Positions 7,784-15,038 are shown, counted from the stretch's first letter. The stretch is 20,727 nucleotides of DNA from an uncultured Verrucomicrobiales bacterium (GCA_937885815.1 CALABM010000097.1:1-20727), one strand, 5' to 3'. Notes: generated from the letters alone by a model not told the origin. A program made the numbers and translations.

Positions 7784-8590
7784 TCACTTTTCCTTTCCGG
7801 AAGTGAGGATTTTTCCCAACCGGCACAGAACGCCCCAGACCAAGCGCGGTAAGTACAGCAGAACGCTCACCACGATATCCGGGAACTTAATAATGACGCT
7901 CACCACTATCAGGAACACAAGCAGTGACGGGATAGGATGCTCGTAAATCCATCCCCCAAGCGAGCACACATTTTCCACGAACTCGGCGGGACTGTCACTA
8001 ACAGCAGCCGTGCCCGCCACCACCGTTACTGCGGCGGCCAGCCCGGCTGTCTGGGCTGTTTTCAGCACTTTCTCCAAAGCGGATGGGCTCATGCGGGAGA
8101 ACTTTTCTGCCGCTTCTTCCCCGCCCTCACGAACCACGAGAATAACTGTTTTATAATCCTGCGCAGAGAGAGAATTCTTCGAAGCGCAGATGGAGATGCA
8201 CTGCCCGGATTCTCGGCTCATGGAACCGAGGGCTGAGGCCACCTCAGCATCCGGACAGCGGCGCAGAGCGTCCTCTGCAATACCGCCGTGTTTCAACAGA
8301 GCCTCTGCGGCATTATCACCGAGCTGCTCCACAATCCGCACACGCCCGGGAGTGCGAGCCAAGGTCACGAGGGATTCCTCGCCATACTGTCGCACCAGCC
8401 TTGCCACCACGGGGGATTTCTCCGCGGCCTCACTCACGAGGCTCCTTGTTGCTGAGGCCCCTGCCCTCGCGATTCGCTTAAACAAAAACTCCAGCGCCTC
8501 AGACGCCACAGCCGCCTGAGCCGTATATCCACTCATTGCTACCAGCAGCAGCAAAAGTAACAGCAAGTTCTTGTGTATTCTCGTATTCAT
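7784..8590 (-). CDS. Unrecognised exported helical membrane protein (second gene of pair)
   Basis: A 268-aa protein I cannot assign. The N-terminus is a Sec signal peptide (MNTRIHKN, nine Leu/Val residues, cleavage near AQA|AV). Residues 30-150 are predicted helical, with two similar segments beginning YGEESLVTLA and LGDNAAEALLKHG, suggesting a degenerate helical repeat. A Cys-containing segment (CISIC) follows. Three hydrophobic stretches lie in the C-terminal part: AAAVTVVAGTAAV, PIPSLLVFLIVVSVIIKF and IVVSVLLYLPRLVWGVLC. The tail is short and basic, ending GKEK. It starts only 7 nt after the stop of the upstream gene with no Shine-Dalgarno, so the two are surely co-transcribed and probably work together in the envelope. 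An N-outside topology is likely if the signal is cleaved. Function unknown. Confidence 0.75.
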   Translation of the reverse strand: MNTRIHKNLLLLLLLLVAMSGYTAQAAVASEALEFLFKRIARAGASATRSLVSEAAEKSPVVARLVRQYGEESLVTLARTPGRVRIVEQLGDNAAEALLKHGGIAEDALRRCPDAEVASALGSMSRESGQCISICASKNSLSAQDYKTVILVVREGGEEAAEKFSRMSPSALEKVLKTAQTAGLAAAVTVVAGTAAVSDSPAEFVENVCSLGGWIYEHPIPSLLVFLIVVSVIIKFPDIVVSVLLYLPRLVWGVLCRLGKILTSGKEK

Positions 8591-8597
8591 ATATTTA

Positions 8598-9413
8598 TCA
8601 GTCCCACTCTTTCACGCGCCGTTCCAGTACCTCCAGCATGACTTGCTCAAAGCGCTCCCGCATTTGGCCGGCATTCTCTTCCAGCTGCGCATTCAGCTTA
8701 GCTTCCAACTCCGGCTTGGGGTCTACAATCATTTCCACCGCCCAGCTCACCACCACACCGGCCACAATAGAAATACCGAACGTAGCCCAGCTGGTGCCGG
8801 CAGAAGCTGTAATGATGCCGCCGGATATGGCCATCTTCGTGGCCAGCACAGCAGCAACTTCCCCGCCGAGGTTTGCCGCCAGCTCATACATAATCTGCCG
8901 CCACAGCTCACGGTTCATTCCCTCCGGCACGGGGATGGAATCCACATCCACCGGCGCGGCATGGCTATCCTCCCCCACCACAGGGCGCCCCAATTTCTGA
9001 GCAAGGCGGTTTTCCTCCTCCTGCCAATCAGATACCACCGCAGCAATATATTGAGCCAGCAGCCGCTGATTCTCTTCTGAATGATAAAGGGTTCTCTCCA
9101 CCTGTGACTGCACCCACGCATTCACCTCCGCCTCATCACCACAGGAGGCGATAACTCGCCACTTCGCCCCCCAGTCTGTCAGTTCCTCTGCCAACTGAGG
9201 CACGCGCGCCTTCCGGGAAAGCAGCGCCTGCTCAAACTCCGCACCTCGGCGGCTCACCGCGCTTCGGCAATTCGCATAACCCTCCTTCCACACAGGCTCC
9301 ACATAGATCTTCGCTCCGCTGCAGTCATACACCACATACCCTATAAGGGCCAGAACAAGCGCCGAAACAAATAGCAGAAATCCTGTATGTGCCTTGCCGG
9401 ATGCCTTGTTCAT
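8598..9413 (-). CDS. Unrecognised membrane-anchored protein with Gly/Ala-rich hydrophobic domain and coiled coil
   Basis: A 271-aa protein I cannot assign. One N-terminal transmembrane helix (about residues 11-29) is followed by a soluble, charged, mainly helical region (35-150) and a short Pro/Asp linker (150-165). A long Gly/Ala/Ser-rich hydrophobic segment spans about 182-230 (for example MAISGGIITASAG and FGISIVAGVVV) and resembles a glycine-zipper membrane insertion. The last 40 residues, from DPKPELEAK on, form a charged amphipathic helix, probably a coiled coil. It is the first gene of a two-gene unit with the gene ending at 7784. The upstream region has no Shine-Dalgarno and only a weak promoter. 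The glycine-zipper look recalls pore-forming or oligomerising membrane proteins, but this is inference from composition. Confidence 0.75.
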   Translation of the reverse strand: MNKASGKAHTGFLLFVSALVLALIGYVVYDCSGAKIYVEPVWKEGYANCRSAVSRRGAEFEQALLSRKARVPQLAEELTDWGAKWRVIASCGDEAEVNAWVQSQVERTLYHSEENQRLLAQYIAAVVSDWQEEENRLAQKLGRPVVGEDSHAAPVDVDSIPVPEGMNRELWRQIMYELAANLGGEVAAVLATKMAISGGIITASAGTSWATFGISIVAGVVVSWAVEMIVDPKPELEAKLNAQLEENAGQMRERFEQVMLEVLERRVKEWD

Positions 9414-9430
9414 ATAAATGCTATGAGGTA

Positions 9431-9459
9431 ATTATCGTCTCGCAGAGGCTACATGTTTA
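9431..9459 (-). promoter_or_regulatory. Possible promoter of the two-gene membrane module
   Basis: On the minus strand TAAACA (9459-9454), a 17-bp spacer and GATAAT (9436-9431), 9 of 12 matches to consensus. It would give an 11-nt leader before the ATG at 9413. A competing candidate is TTGACC at 9474-9469 with a poor -10 (TAGCCT). Weak. Confidence 0.35.
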
Positions 9460-9550
9460 CCCCGCTCAGGTCAAGCCTTTTTTCATAGGTGAAAATAGGC
9501 GCCAGACAAATTAGAAAAAAACTCATATTTTACATTCATTTGTTTTGAGG

Positions 9551-9579
9551 TTGACTTCTTCACCTTCTTACGTTAGAAT
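9551..9579 (+). promoter_or_regulatory. Promoter of small RNA 1
   Basis: TTGACT (9551-9556), a 17-bp spacer and TAGAAT (9574-9579). The expected +1 is near 9586. No protein-coding gene follows; a stem-loop and T run end the unit about 60 nt downstream. The AT-rich bases 9475-9550 upstream show no other recognisable signal. Confidence 0.65.
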
Positions 9580-9585
9580 TCCCCT

Positions 9586-9646
9586 GCGCGGGGGCGGCAC
9601 CTTCTGGAAATAATGGGGGGCCATGTATATGCACCGCGCTTTTTTT
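9586..9646 (+). ncRNA. Candidate small RNA 1 (about 55-60 nt)
   Basis: From the predicted +1 (9586) the transcript begins GCGCGG (9586-9591). It ends with the exact complement CCGCGC (9634-9639), followed directly by seven T residues (9640-9646). The 5' and 3' ends would therefore pair, and the whole RNA could be one closed structure that is its own terminator. The interior contains ATGGGGGGC at 9613-9621, also found in the next unit. It does not resemble SRP RNA, 6S RNA, tmRNA or a tRNA by eye. An alternative is a short peptide gene starting at that ATG (22 codons through the T run), but the reading frame crosses the terminator. The family is not recognised. Confidence 0.5.
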
Positions 9647-9670
9647 ATTTCTCGATTTTTCTTTTCAACG

Positions 9671-9699
9671 TTGACTTTTGAGATGTAGTGTGATAAAAA
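9671..9699 (+). promoter_or_regulatory. Promoter of small RNA 2
   Basis: TTGACT (9671-9676), a 17-bp spacer and TAAAAA (9694-9699). It has the same -35 hexamer and spacer length as the promoter 120 bp upstream. The expected +1 is near 9706. Confidence 0.6.
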
Positions 9700-9705
9700 A
9701 TGTCA

Positions 9706-9822
9706 GGTTCTTGCATGGGGGGCTCTCCTGTTAACTCGTAAGAATTGGTCGGCAGAAGATGCCTCTGCGCCCGACCACTTTTTGCTCTCGGCAAGCGGCG
9801 GACATACGCCCGCGGATTTTTT
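9706..9822 (+). ncRNA. Candidate small RNA 2 (about 78 or 117 nt, two possible ends)
   Basis: The transcript starts near 9706 and carries ATGGGGGGC at 9715-9723, in common with small RNA 1. A strong stem-loop follows: GGTCGGCAGA (9747-9756) against TCTGC (9764-9768) and CGACC (9772-9776), with a 3-nt bulge, then TTTTT (9779-9783), which would end a 78-nt RNA. A second hairpin, GCGGCG (9795-9800) with CGCCCGC (9807-9813), followed by six T residues (9817-9822), would end a longer form. CTTGC (9710-9714) can also pair with GCAAG (9791-9795) in the long form, closing the whole RNA. The family is not recognised. An alternative is that ATG at 9715 starts a 7-codon peptide (MGGSPVNS). Confidence 0.45.
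9795..9822 (+). terminator. Terminator closing the small RNA locus
   Basis: GCGGCG (9795-9800) pairs with CGCCCGC (9807-9813) with one bulged C. It is followed by GGA and six T residues. It would insulate rph from read-through of the small RNA units. Confidence 0.6.
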
Positions 9823-9904
9823 GTTATTTCGCTATCCTTTTAGAAAATCATCGGGACACACATGGTACAGGCTTTATCCCTTTCTGTTTCAGGTCATTTT
9901 AGGA

Positions 9905-9933
9905 TTGCAATGCGAGGCGGCATGTGGTAAAGA
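9905..9933 (+). promoter_or_regulatory. rph promoter
   Basis: TTGCAA (9905-9910), a 17-bp spacer and TAAAGA (9928-9933). The rph ATG begins 6 nt after the -10 box, so the predicted +1 (9940) is the A of the start codon. Bases 9823-9904 between the terminator and this promoter show nothing I can name. Confidence 0.6.
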
Positions 9934-9939
9934 TAAATC

Positions 9940-10719
9940 ATGCAACGACTGAATGATCGCGCACTGAACGAAATGCGCCCCCTCGAATTTGTGCTGGATG
10001 TAGCCCCGAATGCTACAGCCTCTGTCCTTTCCTGCTTCGGCAACACGCGCGTCATCTGCGCCGTCACCATTGAAGAAGACGTCCCGCGCTGGATGAAGGC
10101 CCAGGGCGTGCCCGGTGGCTGGCTTACCGCAGAATACGCCATGCTCCCCTACTCCACGCTGGATCGCAAGCGCCGTGACAGCACAGCCGGCAAGGTGGAT
10201 GGCCGCTCCGTGGAGATTCAGCGCCTCATCGGCCGCGCCCTCCGCGCCGTCATGGATTTGGAAGCCCTCGGCCAGCGTACCGTGTGGATAGACTGTGACG
10301 TGCTGCAGGCGGACGGCGGCACACGCACCGCCTCCATCACCGGTGCAGCCGTGGCCCTCGCCATCGCCATCAATCGCATCATGGCCAAGGGTTATCTCAC
10401 CGTGAACCCCATGCGCCAGCTCGTTTCCGCTGTTTCCGTTGGCAAGCTTCAGGGCACCCCCATCCTCGACCTCTGCTACGTGGAGGACAAGGACGCGGAA
10501 GTAGACATGAACGTCGTCATGACGGAACAGGGCCAGTACGTGGAAGTTCAGGGCAGCGGCGAGGAAGCCGTATTCACCGCTGAAGAAATGGCCCAGATGC
10601 TCGCCTTGGCCTCCAAGGGCATTGCGGATATCACCGCAGCTCAGAAGGAAGCCATCGCACGTGCCGACCAGCCCTCGGATGCTGACATCGCCTCCCTGCG
10701 CAACTTCTTCGCACGCTAA
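9940..10719 (+). CDS. rph: Ribonuclease PH
   Basis: Phosphate-dependent 3'-5' exoribonuclease that trims tRNA 3' ends. The 259-aa protein has the full RNase PH fold: KVDGRSVEIQRLIGRALRAV around 85-104, the phosphate-binding segment QADGGTRTASITGA (123-136), and the acidic active-site segment ending DAEVDMNVVMTEQG. The family is usually about 238-245 aa; the excess is a C-terminal tail rich in Ala/Asp that ends RNFFAR. The ATG at 9940 gives the canonical N-terminus. No Shine-Dalgarno is present, and the promoter geometry predicts a leaderless message. A strong terminator follows, so it is monocistronic. Confidence 0.96.
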   Translation: MQRLNDRALNEMRPLEFVLDVAPNATASVLSCFGNTRVICAVTIEEDVPRWMKAQGVPGGWLTAEYAMLPYSTLDRKRRDSTAGKVDGRSVEIQRLIGRALRAVMDLEALGQRTVWIDCDVLQADGGTRTASITGAAVALAIAINRIMAKGYLTVNPMRQLVSAVSVGKLQGTPILDLCYVEDKDAEVDMNVVMTEQGQYVEVQGSGEEAVFTAEEMAQMLALASKGIADITAAQKEAIARADQPSDADIASLRNFFAR

Positions 10720-10736
10720 AACAAACTCTTTCCCGG

Positions 10737-10779
10737 CGCAGAGTAGTAATAAACATTATTTACTACTCTGCGTTTTTTT
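10737..10779 (+). terminator. Strong rho-independent terminator of rph
   Basis: The perfect 13-bp inverted repeat CGCAGAGTAGTAA (10737-10749) / TTACTACTCTGCG (10760-10772) is followed by seven T residues (10773-10779). The opposite strand lacks a T run, so it acts mainly on rph, although it also lies downstream of the convergent DUF1573-like gene. Confidence 0.92.
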
Positions 10780-10811
10780 ATTTCACCTCACCACAAAACA
10801 AAGCAGAACCC

Positions 10812-11405
10812 TTACGGCTTCACGCGAAGGTAAATAACATAACGCGCGTAGCGAGGGTCCTGAGAATCCGTCTCAATGATAAGGCGGTTCATGGCGCGGC
10901 GCGCGGTAGATTTCGGGGTCACGGTAACGGTGAACTCACCATCACGCGAACCGCGGCGAGGGTCATAATCAAAATCAGAGCCGGAGAGGGCAGCCTCCGT
11001 CACATTGCGCACGGGGGAGCCGGCGGGAATCGTGATACGCAGCGTCCGGGGAGTAGCGGGAGCACCCACGGACCACTGCAGGGTACGCGCGCTGAAGATG
11101 ATGGCCTCCGGCATGCTGAAACGCATGGTCAGGCGCGTGGTGCGGCCATCCGCCGTGGTGGCATCAATCGTCTTTTCCACCTCTCCTGCAAAACCGGAAG
11201 TATCCACACGGGCAATGAGGCGGTTCCCTTCCGTGCGCACTGTGGTGCAATCACAGTGCGGTTTAGCACGGCGAATGGCAGAATCCGCCTGAAAAACGAG
11301 CGTCACCTCATTCTGGCCATGGTTGAGCTGCACGCGCTGCACGGGATTGATGAACCCGGCGAGGGCCGGTAAAGCCATCAGCAGAAAAAGCACGGAGCGA
11401 AGCAT
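10812..11405 (-). CDS. Exported DUF1573-like protein
   Basis: The 197-aa protein has a signal peptide (MLRSVLFLLMALPALA, cleavage before GF). An immunoglobulin-like beta-sandwich domain carries the segment KPHCDCTTV at about residues 48-56. This corresponds to the CGCTT-type motif of DUF1573, with Asp replacing Gly between the two Cys. The second half (about 100-197) is also beta-rich and ends in a typical strand, YARYVIYLRVKP. DUF1573 proteins are exported and common in Bacteroidota and Verrucomicrobiota; no biochemical role is established. It starts 21 nt after lspA with no Shine-Dalgarno and is probably the last gene of the ileS-lspA unit. Lipidation is unlikely because the only Cys residues are internal. 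Confidence 0.8.
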   Translation of the reverse strand: MLRSVLFLLMALPALAGFINPVQRVQLNHGQNEVTLVFQADSAIRRAKPHCDCTTVRTEGNRLIARVDTSGFAGEVEKTIDATTADGRTTRLTMRFSMPEAIIFSARTLQWSVGAPATPRTLRITIPAGSPVRNVTEAALSGSDFDYDPRRGSRDGEFTVTVTPKSTARRAMNRLIIETDSQDPRYARYVIYLRVKP

Positions 11406-11426
11406 GGCTGGCGGGAGGGATTTAAA

Positions 11427-12059
11427 TTACTCTTTCTCAGAGGTAGGCTCCTCTTCTTTCTCTTCCTTCTTCTCCTCAGGCTTGGGCTGGGGCATGAAGG
11501 AAGCTATGAGGAAAAGCCCTGCGGCGATGCACACACAGGAGTCCGCCACATTGAAGGAAGGCCAGTGGTAACCATCCACAAATCCTTGTGCGGGAATCCA
11601 AGGGAAGGAGAAATCCAGGAAGTCCACCACGTAACCATTGATAAGGTTCTGGAAGAAGCTGAGGGACTCCGCGCCGGGAAGGAAAAAGCCCTGAGTGAGG
11701 CGGTCCGTCATGTTACCGAGAACGCCGGTCATGATGCAGGCCCAAGCCACCTTCAGAGTACGATTATAGAAGAAATTGCGGCGGTAAAGAATAGTGAGCA
11801 CCACAAGCGCCACCACCTGCACACCAAGGAACAGGAAGGGAGCCCAAGCCGTGCCATTACCCAGCCCAAAGGCCACGCCGGTGTTATGAAGGCGCACAAT
11901 GTTGAAGTTCATGATGCTGCTGCCCGTGATGACGGGGGTGCTATCCATGAAGTAAGGAGTGGGCACACCATAGTTAAACACGATGTACCATTTGGATACC
12001 TGATCCAAAACGTACAGCAGGACAATGAGGATAATGAGATACAGGGTAACGCGCTTCAT
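11427..12059 (-). CDS. lspA: Lipoprotein signal peptidase (signal peptidase II)
   Basis: Membrane aspartyl peptidase that removes the signal peptide from diacylglyceryl-modified prolipoproteins. Four hydrophobic segments are visible. The family motifs are HNTGVAFGL (58-66), GNMTDR (115-120) and the catalytic aspartates D146 (in VVDF) and D173 (in FNVADS). Two things differ from typical LspA of about 165 aa. About 18 extra residues separate GNMTDR from VVDF, and a charged Lys/Glu tail extends past residue 190; total length is 210 aa. The gene lies 78 nt downstream of ileS, the usual ileS-lspA arrangement, with a hairpin in the gap. Confidence 0.96.
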   Translation of the reverse strand: MKRVTLYLIILIVLLYVLDQVSKWYIVFNYGVPTPYFMDSTPVITGSSIMNFNIVRLHNTGVAFGLGNGTAWAPFLFLGVQVVALVVLTILYRRNFFYNRTLKVAWACIMTGVLGNMTDRLTQGFFLPGAESLSFFQNLINGYVVDFLDFSFPWIPAQGFVDGYHWPSFNVADSCVCIAAGLFLIASFMPQPKPEEKKEEKEEEPTSEKE

Positions 12060-12084
12060 AACCGAAAATGTGATAATTTGTAAA

Positions 12085-12121
12085 GGGCCTCTCCACCTGC
12101 ACCCGGCAGACAGAGAGGCCC
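12085..12121 (-). terminator. Hairpin between ileS and lspA (weak terminator or attenuator)
   Basis: GGGCCTCT (12085-12092) pairs perfectly with AGAGGCCC (12114-12121). An inner CTGC/GCAG stem (12097-12100 / 12106-12109) extends it. On the minus strand it is followed only by TTTACAAATT, so termination is likely partial. This would lower lspA expression relative to ileS. Inference. Confidence 0.5.
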
Positions 12122-12137
12122 GTGGAATTAAGTTTTT

Positions 12138-14855
12138 TTACTTGCAGATGTCAGCGCAACGCTCGCAAAGGCCATCTGCATTCACAGCGGGCTCATAGCG
12201 GCGGCAGCGCGGGCACATACCGTGGGTGGTCTTCTCAGCGGTGGCGGCCAGCTCAGCACCACGCACCACGTTCAGACCGCTGATGATGAAGAAGGTCTTG
12301 GCGAACTCGGCATCCTCCAGCAGGGCCACCACCTCGGCGGCTTCGTCCTGCGGCAGGGTGAGGGTCACCACAGCCTCATTGTTCTTATTGAAGGCCTTAG
12401 CCTTAATCTGGGCCTCGATGGCCACCTGAATGACGCTCTTGATTTGCTGCAGACGAGCGAAGGTGGCAGTATAGCCCTTATCATAGGCGGCATCAGCGGT
12501 GGGGAAGTCCTGCTCGTGCACGGAATCCGTGTGACCGGCGTGCTCCCAAGCCTCCTCAGCAGTGTACACGAGGATGGGGGCCAGCAGGCGTACCAGCACA
12601 TCAAACACGCGGGAGATAGCGAACTGACGGCTCAGGCGGCGGGTGCTGCCGGCGGCATCACAGTAAAGGCTATCCTTCGTGATATCAATGTACAGGGCGG
12701 AAAGGTCATTCGTGCAGAACTGGTTGATAGCCATGAATACCTTGCGGAACTCATAAGCATCATAAGCAGCGCGCACCTCGTTGATGAGAGCATTGCTGCG
12801 CTCCAGAATCCATGCATCCAGCGCGTCAAGAGTAGCAGGCTGCTCACCGTTGTAACCCTTCAGGTTAGCCAGAAGGATGCGCAGGGTGTTGCGCAGGCGG
12901 CGGTAGGGGTCCGTAATCTGCTTGAAGAGGTCCTCACCGAAGGGCACCTCATTCTGCCAGTCCACGGAGCTTACCCACAGGCGCACAATATCTGCACCGT
13001 ACTTCTCATAAAAATACTTGGCATTCGTGGGCTTGGTGTAGGTACCCTGAGCACTCTTGGAGAGCTTGGAGCGGTCCTGATTCACCACGAAGGCGTGAGT
13101 GAGCACCTTCTTGTACGGAGCGGTGCCGCGCCAGGCGCAGGAAAGCATCAGAGAGCTCTGGAACCAGCCGCGGTGCTGGTCCGTTGCCTCGAGGTACACA
13201 TCACAGGGGGCGTGCAGCTCCGGGTGGCGCTCCAGTACTGCCACGTGGGAGCAGCCGGAGTCAATCCATACGTCCAGAGTATCCTTACCCTTCTTCAGGT
13301 TGGCAGGCAGGCCAAGCTTCTCGCAAAGCTGGGCATCCGTGAGCTCGAACCAGATGTTCGTGCCGTGCTCGGCCACGAGGTCAGCCACCTTGTTTACGAT
13401 TTCAGCGGTAAGCACCGGCTTGTCATTCTCATCAAAGAACACAGGCAGCGGTACACCCCAAGTACGCTGGCGGGAAATGCACCAGTCCGGGCGGGCTTCC
13501 ACGGTGCTGTAAATGCGGTTGCGGCCCCAAGCAGGCAGCCACTCTGTCTTGTCAATCTGCTCCAGAGCCATACCGCGCAGCTTCTCCATGCTGATGAAGA
13601 ACTGCTTCACAGCGCGGAAGATGATGGGGGTCTTGGAACGCCAGCAGTGCGGGTACTGGTGAGTGAACTCCTCACGGCCCAGCAGGCGGTTACCCTCCAC
13701 CAGCAGCGTGATGATATCCTCATTGCTCTTGAAGACGTGCTTGCCTACCAAGTGGGGCAGACCGCACTCAGCGGTGTAGTTACCATCATCATCCACCGGG
13801 GAAAGCACGGGCAGACCATAGGCCATACCGGCAATGTAGTCGTCCGCACCGTGACCGGGAGCGATGTGCACAGCACCCGTACCGGCATCGGTCGTCACGT
13901 AAGCGGCATTAATGATGAGGGACTCGCGATCCAGGAAGGGGTGACGGGCGGTGCGCTTCTCCAGCTCGCTGCCCTTGAAGGTGCTGAGTTCCTCCTGAAG
14001 AGTCCAGCCGGTCTTGGAAGTGAAGGTCTCGATAAGCTCGCGCACCACGATGAACTTGCGCTCAGCGCCATCCTTAGCATAGCGGCCGATGACGTAAGTG
14101 AAATCAGGGTTCAGAGCAATGGCGAGGTTGCTGGGGAGCGTCCAAGGCGTGGTGGTCCAGATGACCATTTCACAATCCTCAATGCCGTTAACGGGGCCAT
14201 CCATGAGGAAGCCCACGTAAATTGCCGTGGAGGTGTCCTCCATGTACTCCACCTCAGCCTCAGCCAGAGCGGTGTGGTGAGCGTAGCTCCACTGCACGGG
14301 CTTCATGGACTGGTACACAGCGCCGCTCTCCACGAGTTTCGCAAACACGCGGAGGATATCAGCCTCGTACTTGGGCTCCATGGTGATGTACGGGTTGAAC
14401 CAGTCACCGAACACGCCGAGGCGGCGGAAGGAAAGGCGCTGCTGGTCAATGTAACCCAGGGCGAACTCGGTGCAGCGGCGGCGAATCTCGGCCGGCTCCA
14501 GGCCCTGGAATTCCTTTACAACTTTAGCCTCAATCGGCAGACCGTGGCAGTCCCAGCCCGGAATGAAGGGGGCATAGTAACCGGCCATCGTCTTGCTCTT
14601 CACGATGAGGTCCTTCAGCACTTTGTTCAGACCAGTGCCCATGTGCACGTCGCCGTTAGCAAAGGGAGGGCCGTCGTGCAATATAAAGCTCGGCGCACCC
14701 TGGGCTTTGCGGCGGTTGGTAATTCGCTCGTAAAGCTTCTCATTTTCCCATTTTTCCAGACGAGCCGGCTCCTTAGTCGTGAGATCACCACGCATGGGGA
14801 ACGTGGTGTCCGGCAGGAAGATGGTGTCTTTGTAGCTCTTTGTGGGTGTGCTCAT
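12138..14855 (-). CDS. ileS: Isoleucine-tRNA ligase
   Basis: Class Ia aminoacyl-tRNA synthetase charging tRNA-Ile, with an editing domain that removes Val. The 905-aa protein has all domains. The HIGH-type signature is HMGT (residues 71-74), followed by LNKVLKDLIVK. The WTTTPWTLPSN segment marks the CP1 editing domain. DRSKLSKS is the KMSKS loop. The C-terminal zinc finger has two CxxC pairs (CPRC, then CERC near the end). Thr in the fourth position of the HIGH motif is notable. The frame extends to 14927, but the extension contains the promoter, so the ATG at 14855 is the start, with a predicted leader of only about 3 nt. First gene of ileS-lspA-DUF1573. Confidence 0.97.
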   Translation of the reverse strand: MSTPTKSYKDTIFLPDTTFPMRGDLTTKEPARLEKWENEKLYERITNRRKAQGAPSFILHDGPPFANGDVHMGTGLNKVLKDLIVKSKTMAGYYAPFIPGWDCHGLPIEAKVVKEFQGLEPAEIRRRCTEFALGYIDQQRLSFRRLGVFGDWFNPYITMEPKYEADILRVFAKLVESGAVYQSMKPVQWSYAHHTALAEAEVEYMEDTSTAIYVGFLMDGPVNGIEDCEMVIWTTTPWTLPSNLAIALNPDFTYVIGRYAKDGAERKFIVVRELIETFTSKTGWTLQEELSTFKGSELEKRTARHPFLDRESLIINAAYVTTDAGTGAVHIAPGHGADDYIAGMAYGLPVLSPVDDDGNYTAECGLPHLVGKHVFKSNEDIITLLVEGNRLLGREEFTHQYPHCWRSKTPIIFRAVKQFFISMEKLRGMALEQIDKTEWLPAWGRNRIYSTVEARPDWCISRQRTWGVPLPVFFDENDKPVLTAEIVNKVADLVAEHGTNIWFELTDAQLCEKLGLPANLKKGKDTLDVWIDSGCSHVAVLERHPELHAPCDVYLEATDQHRGWFQSSLMLSCAWRGTAPYKKVLTHAFVVNQDRSKLSKSAQGTYTKPTNAKYFYEKYGADIVRLWVSSVDWQNEVPFGEDLFKQITDPYRRLRNTLRILLANLKGYNGEQPATLDALDAWILERSNALINEVRAAYDAYEFRKVFMAINQFCTNDLSALYIDITKDSLYCDAAGSTRRLSRQFAISRVFDVLVRLLAPILVYTAEEAWEHAGHTDSVHEQDFPTADAAYDKGYTATFARLQQIKSVIQVAIEAQIKAKAFNKNNEAVVTLTLPQDEAAEVVALLEDAEFAKTFFIISGLNVVRGAELAATAEKTTHGMCPRCRRYEPAVNADGLCERCADICK

Positions 14856-14864
14856 ACGCGCGAA

Positions 14865-14893
14865 AGTATATATCTCAGCGCTCCCAATGTCAA
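14865..14893 (-). promoter_or_regulatory. ileS promoter
   Basis: On the minus strand TTGACA (14893-14888), a 17-bp spacer and TATACT (14870-14865), 11 of 12 matches to consensus. The -10 box ends 9 nt before the ATG, which predicts a 3-nt leader. There is therefore no room for a T-box riboswitch, although T-boxes are a known control of ileS in other bacteria. Confidence 0.8.
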
Positions 14894-14997
14894 CCTTATT
14901 GTGATTTTTCAAGGAGATATGGAGCAATTTATCGCTGCATCCCCCTCTATTTCACCCCTTCCCCGTTATACTCAGTCTTTCTTCACTGCAATGCGCG

Positions 14998-15025
14998 TTG
15001 ACATTTACATGATAAATGATATACT
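14998..15025 (+). promoter_or_regulatory. Promoter of the Sel1-repeat gene
   Basis: TTGACA (14998-15003), a 16-bp spacer and TATACT (15020-15025), 11 of 12 matches. The predicted +1 is near 15032, giving a 7-nt leader before the ATG at 15039. Confidence 0.75.
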
Positions 15026-15038
15026 ACGGCTAGCACCC

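Noticed and set aside
9706..9822. Small RNA 2 as SRP RNA or 6S RNA
   Set aside because: The conserved GGAAG-type SRP loop is absent, and the closing stem with a large central bubble expected for 6S RNA cannot be drawn; the length is also short for 6S.
12222..15038. A continuous plus-strand reading frame of more than 900 codons opposite ileS, in frame with the Sel1-repeat gene, as if one 1390-aa protein
   Set aside because: The part opposite ileS lacks recognisable domains and is a codon-usage shadow of ileS. The promoter at 14998-15025 and the ATG at 15039 mark the real start of the Sel1 protein.
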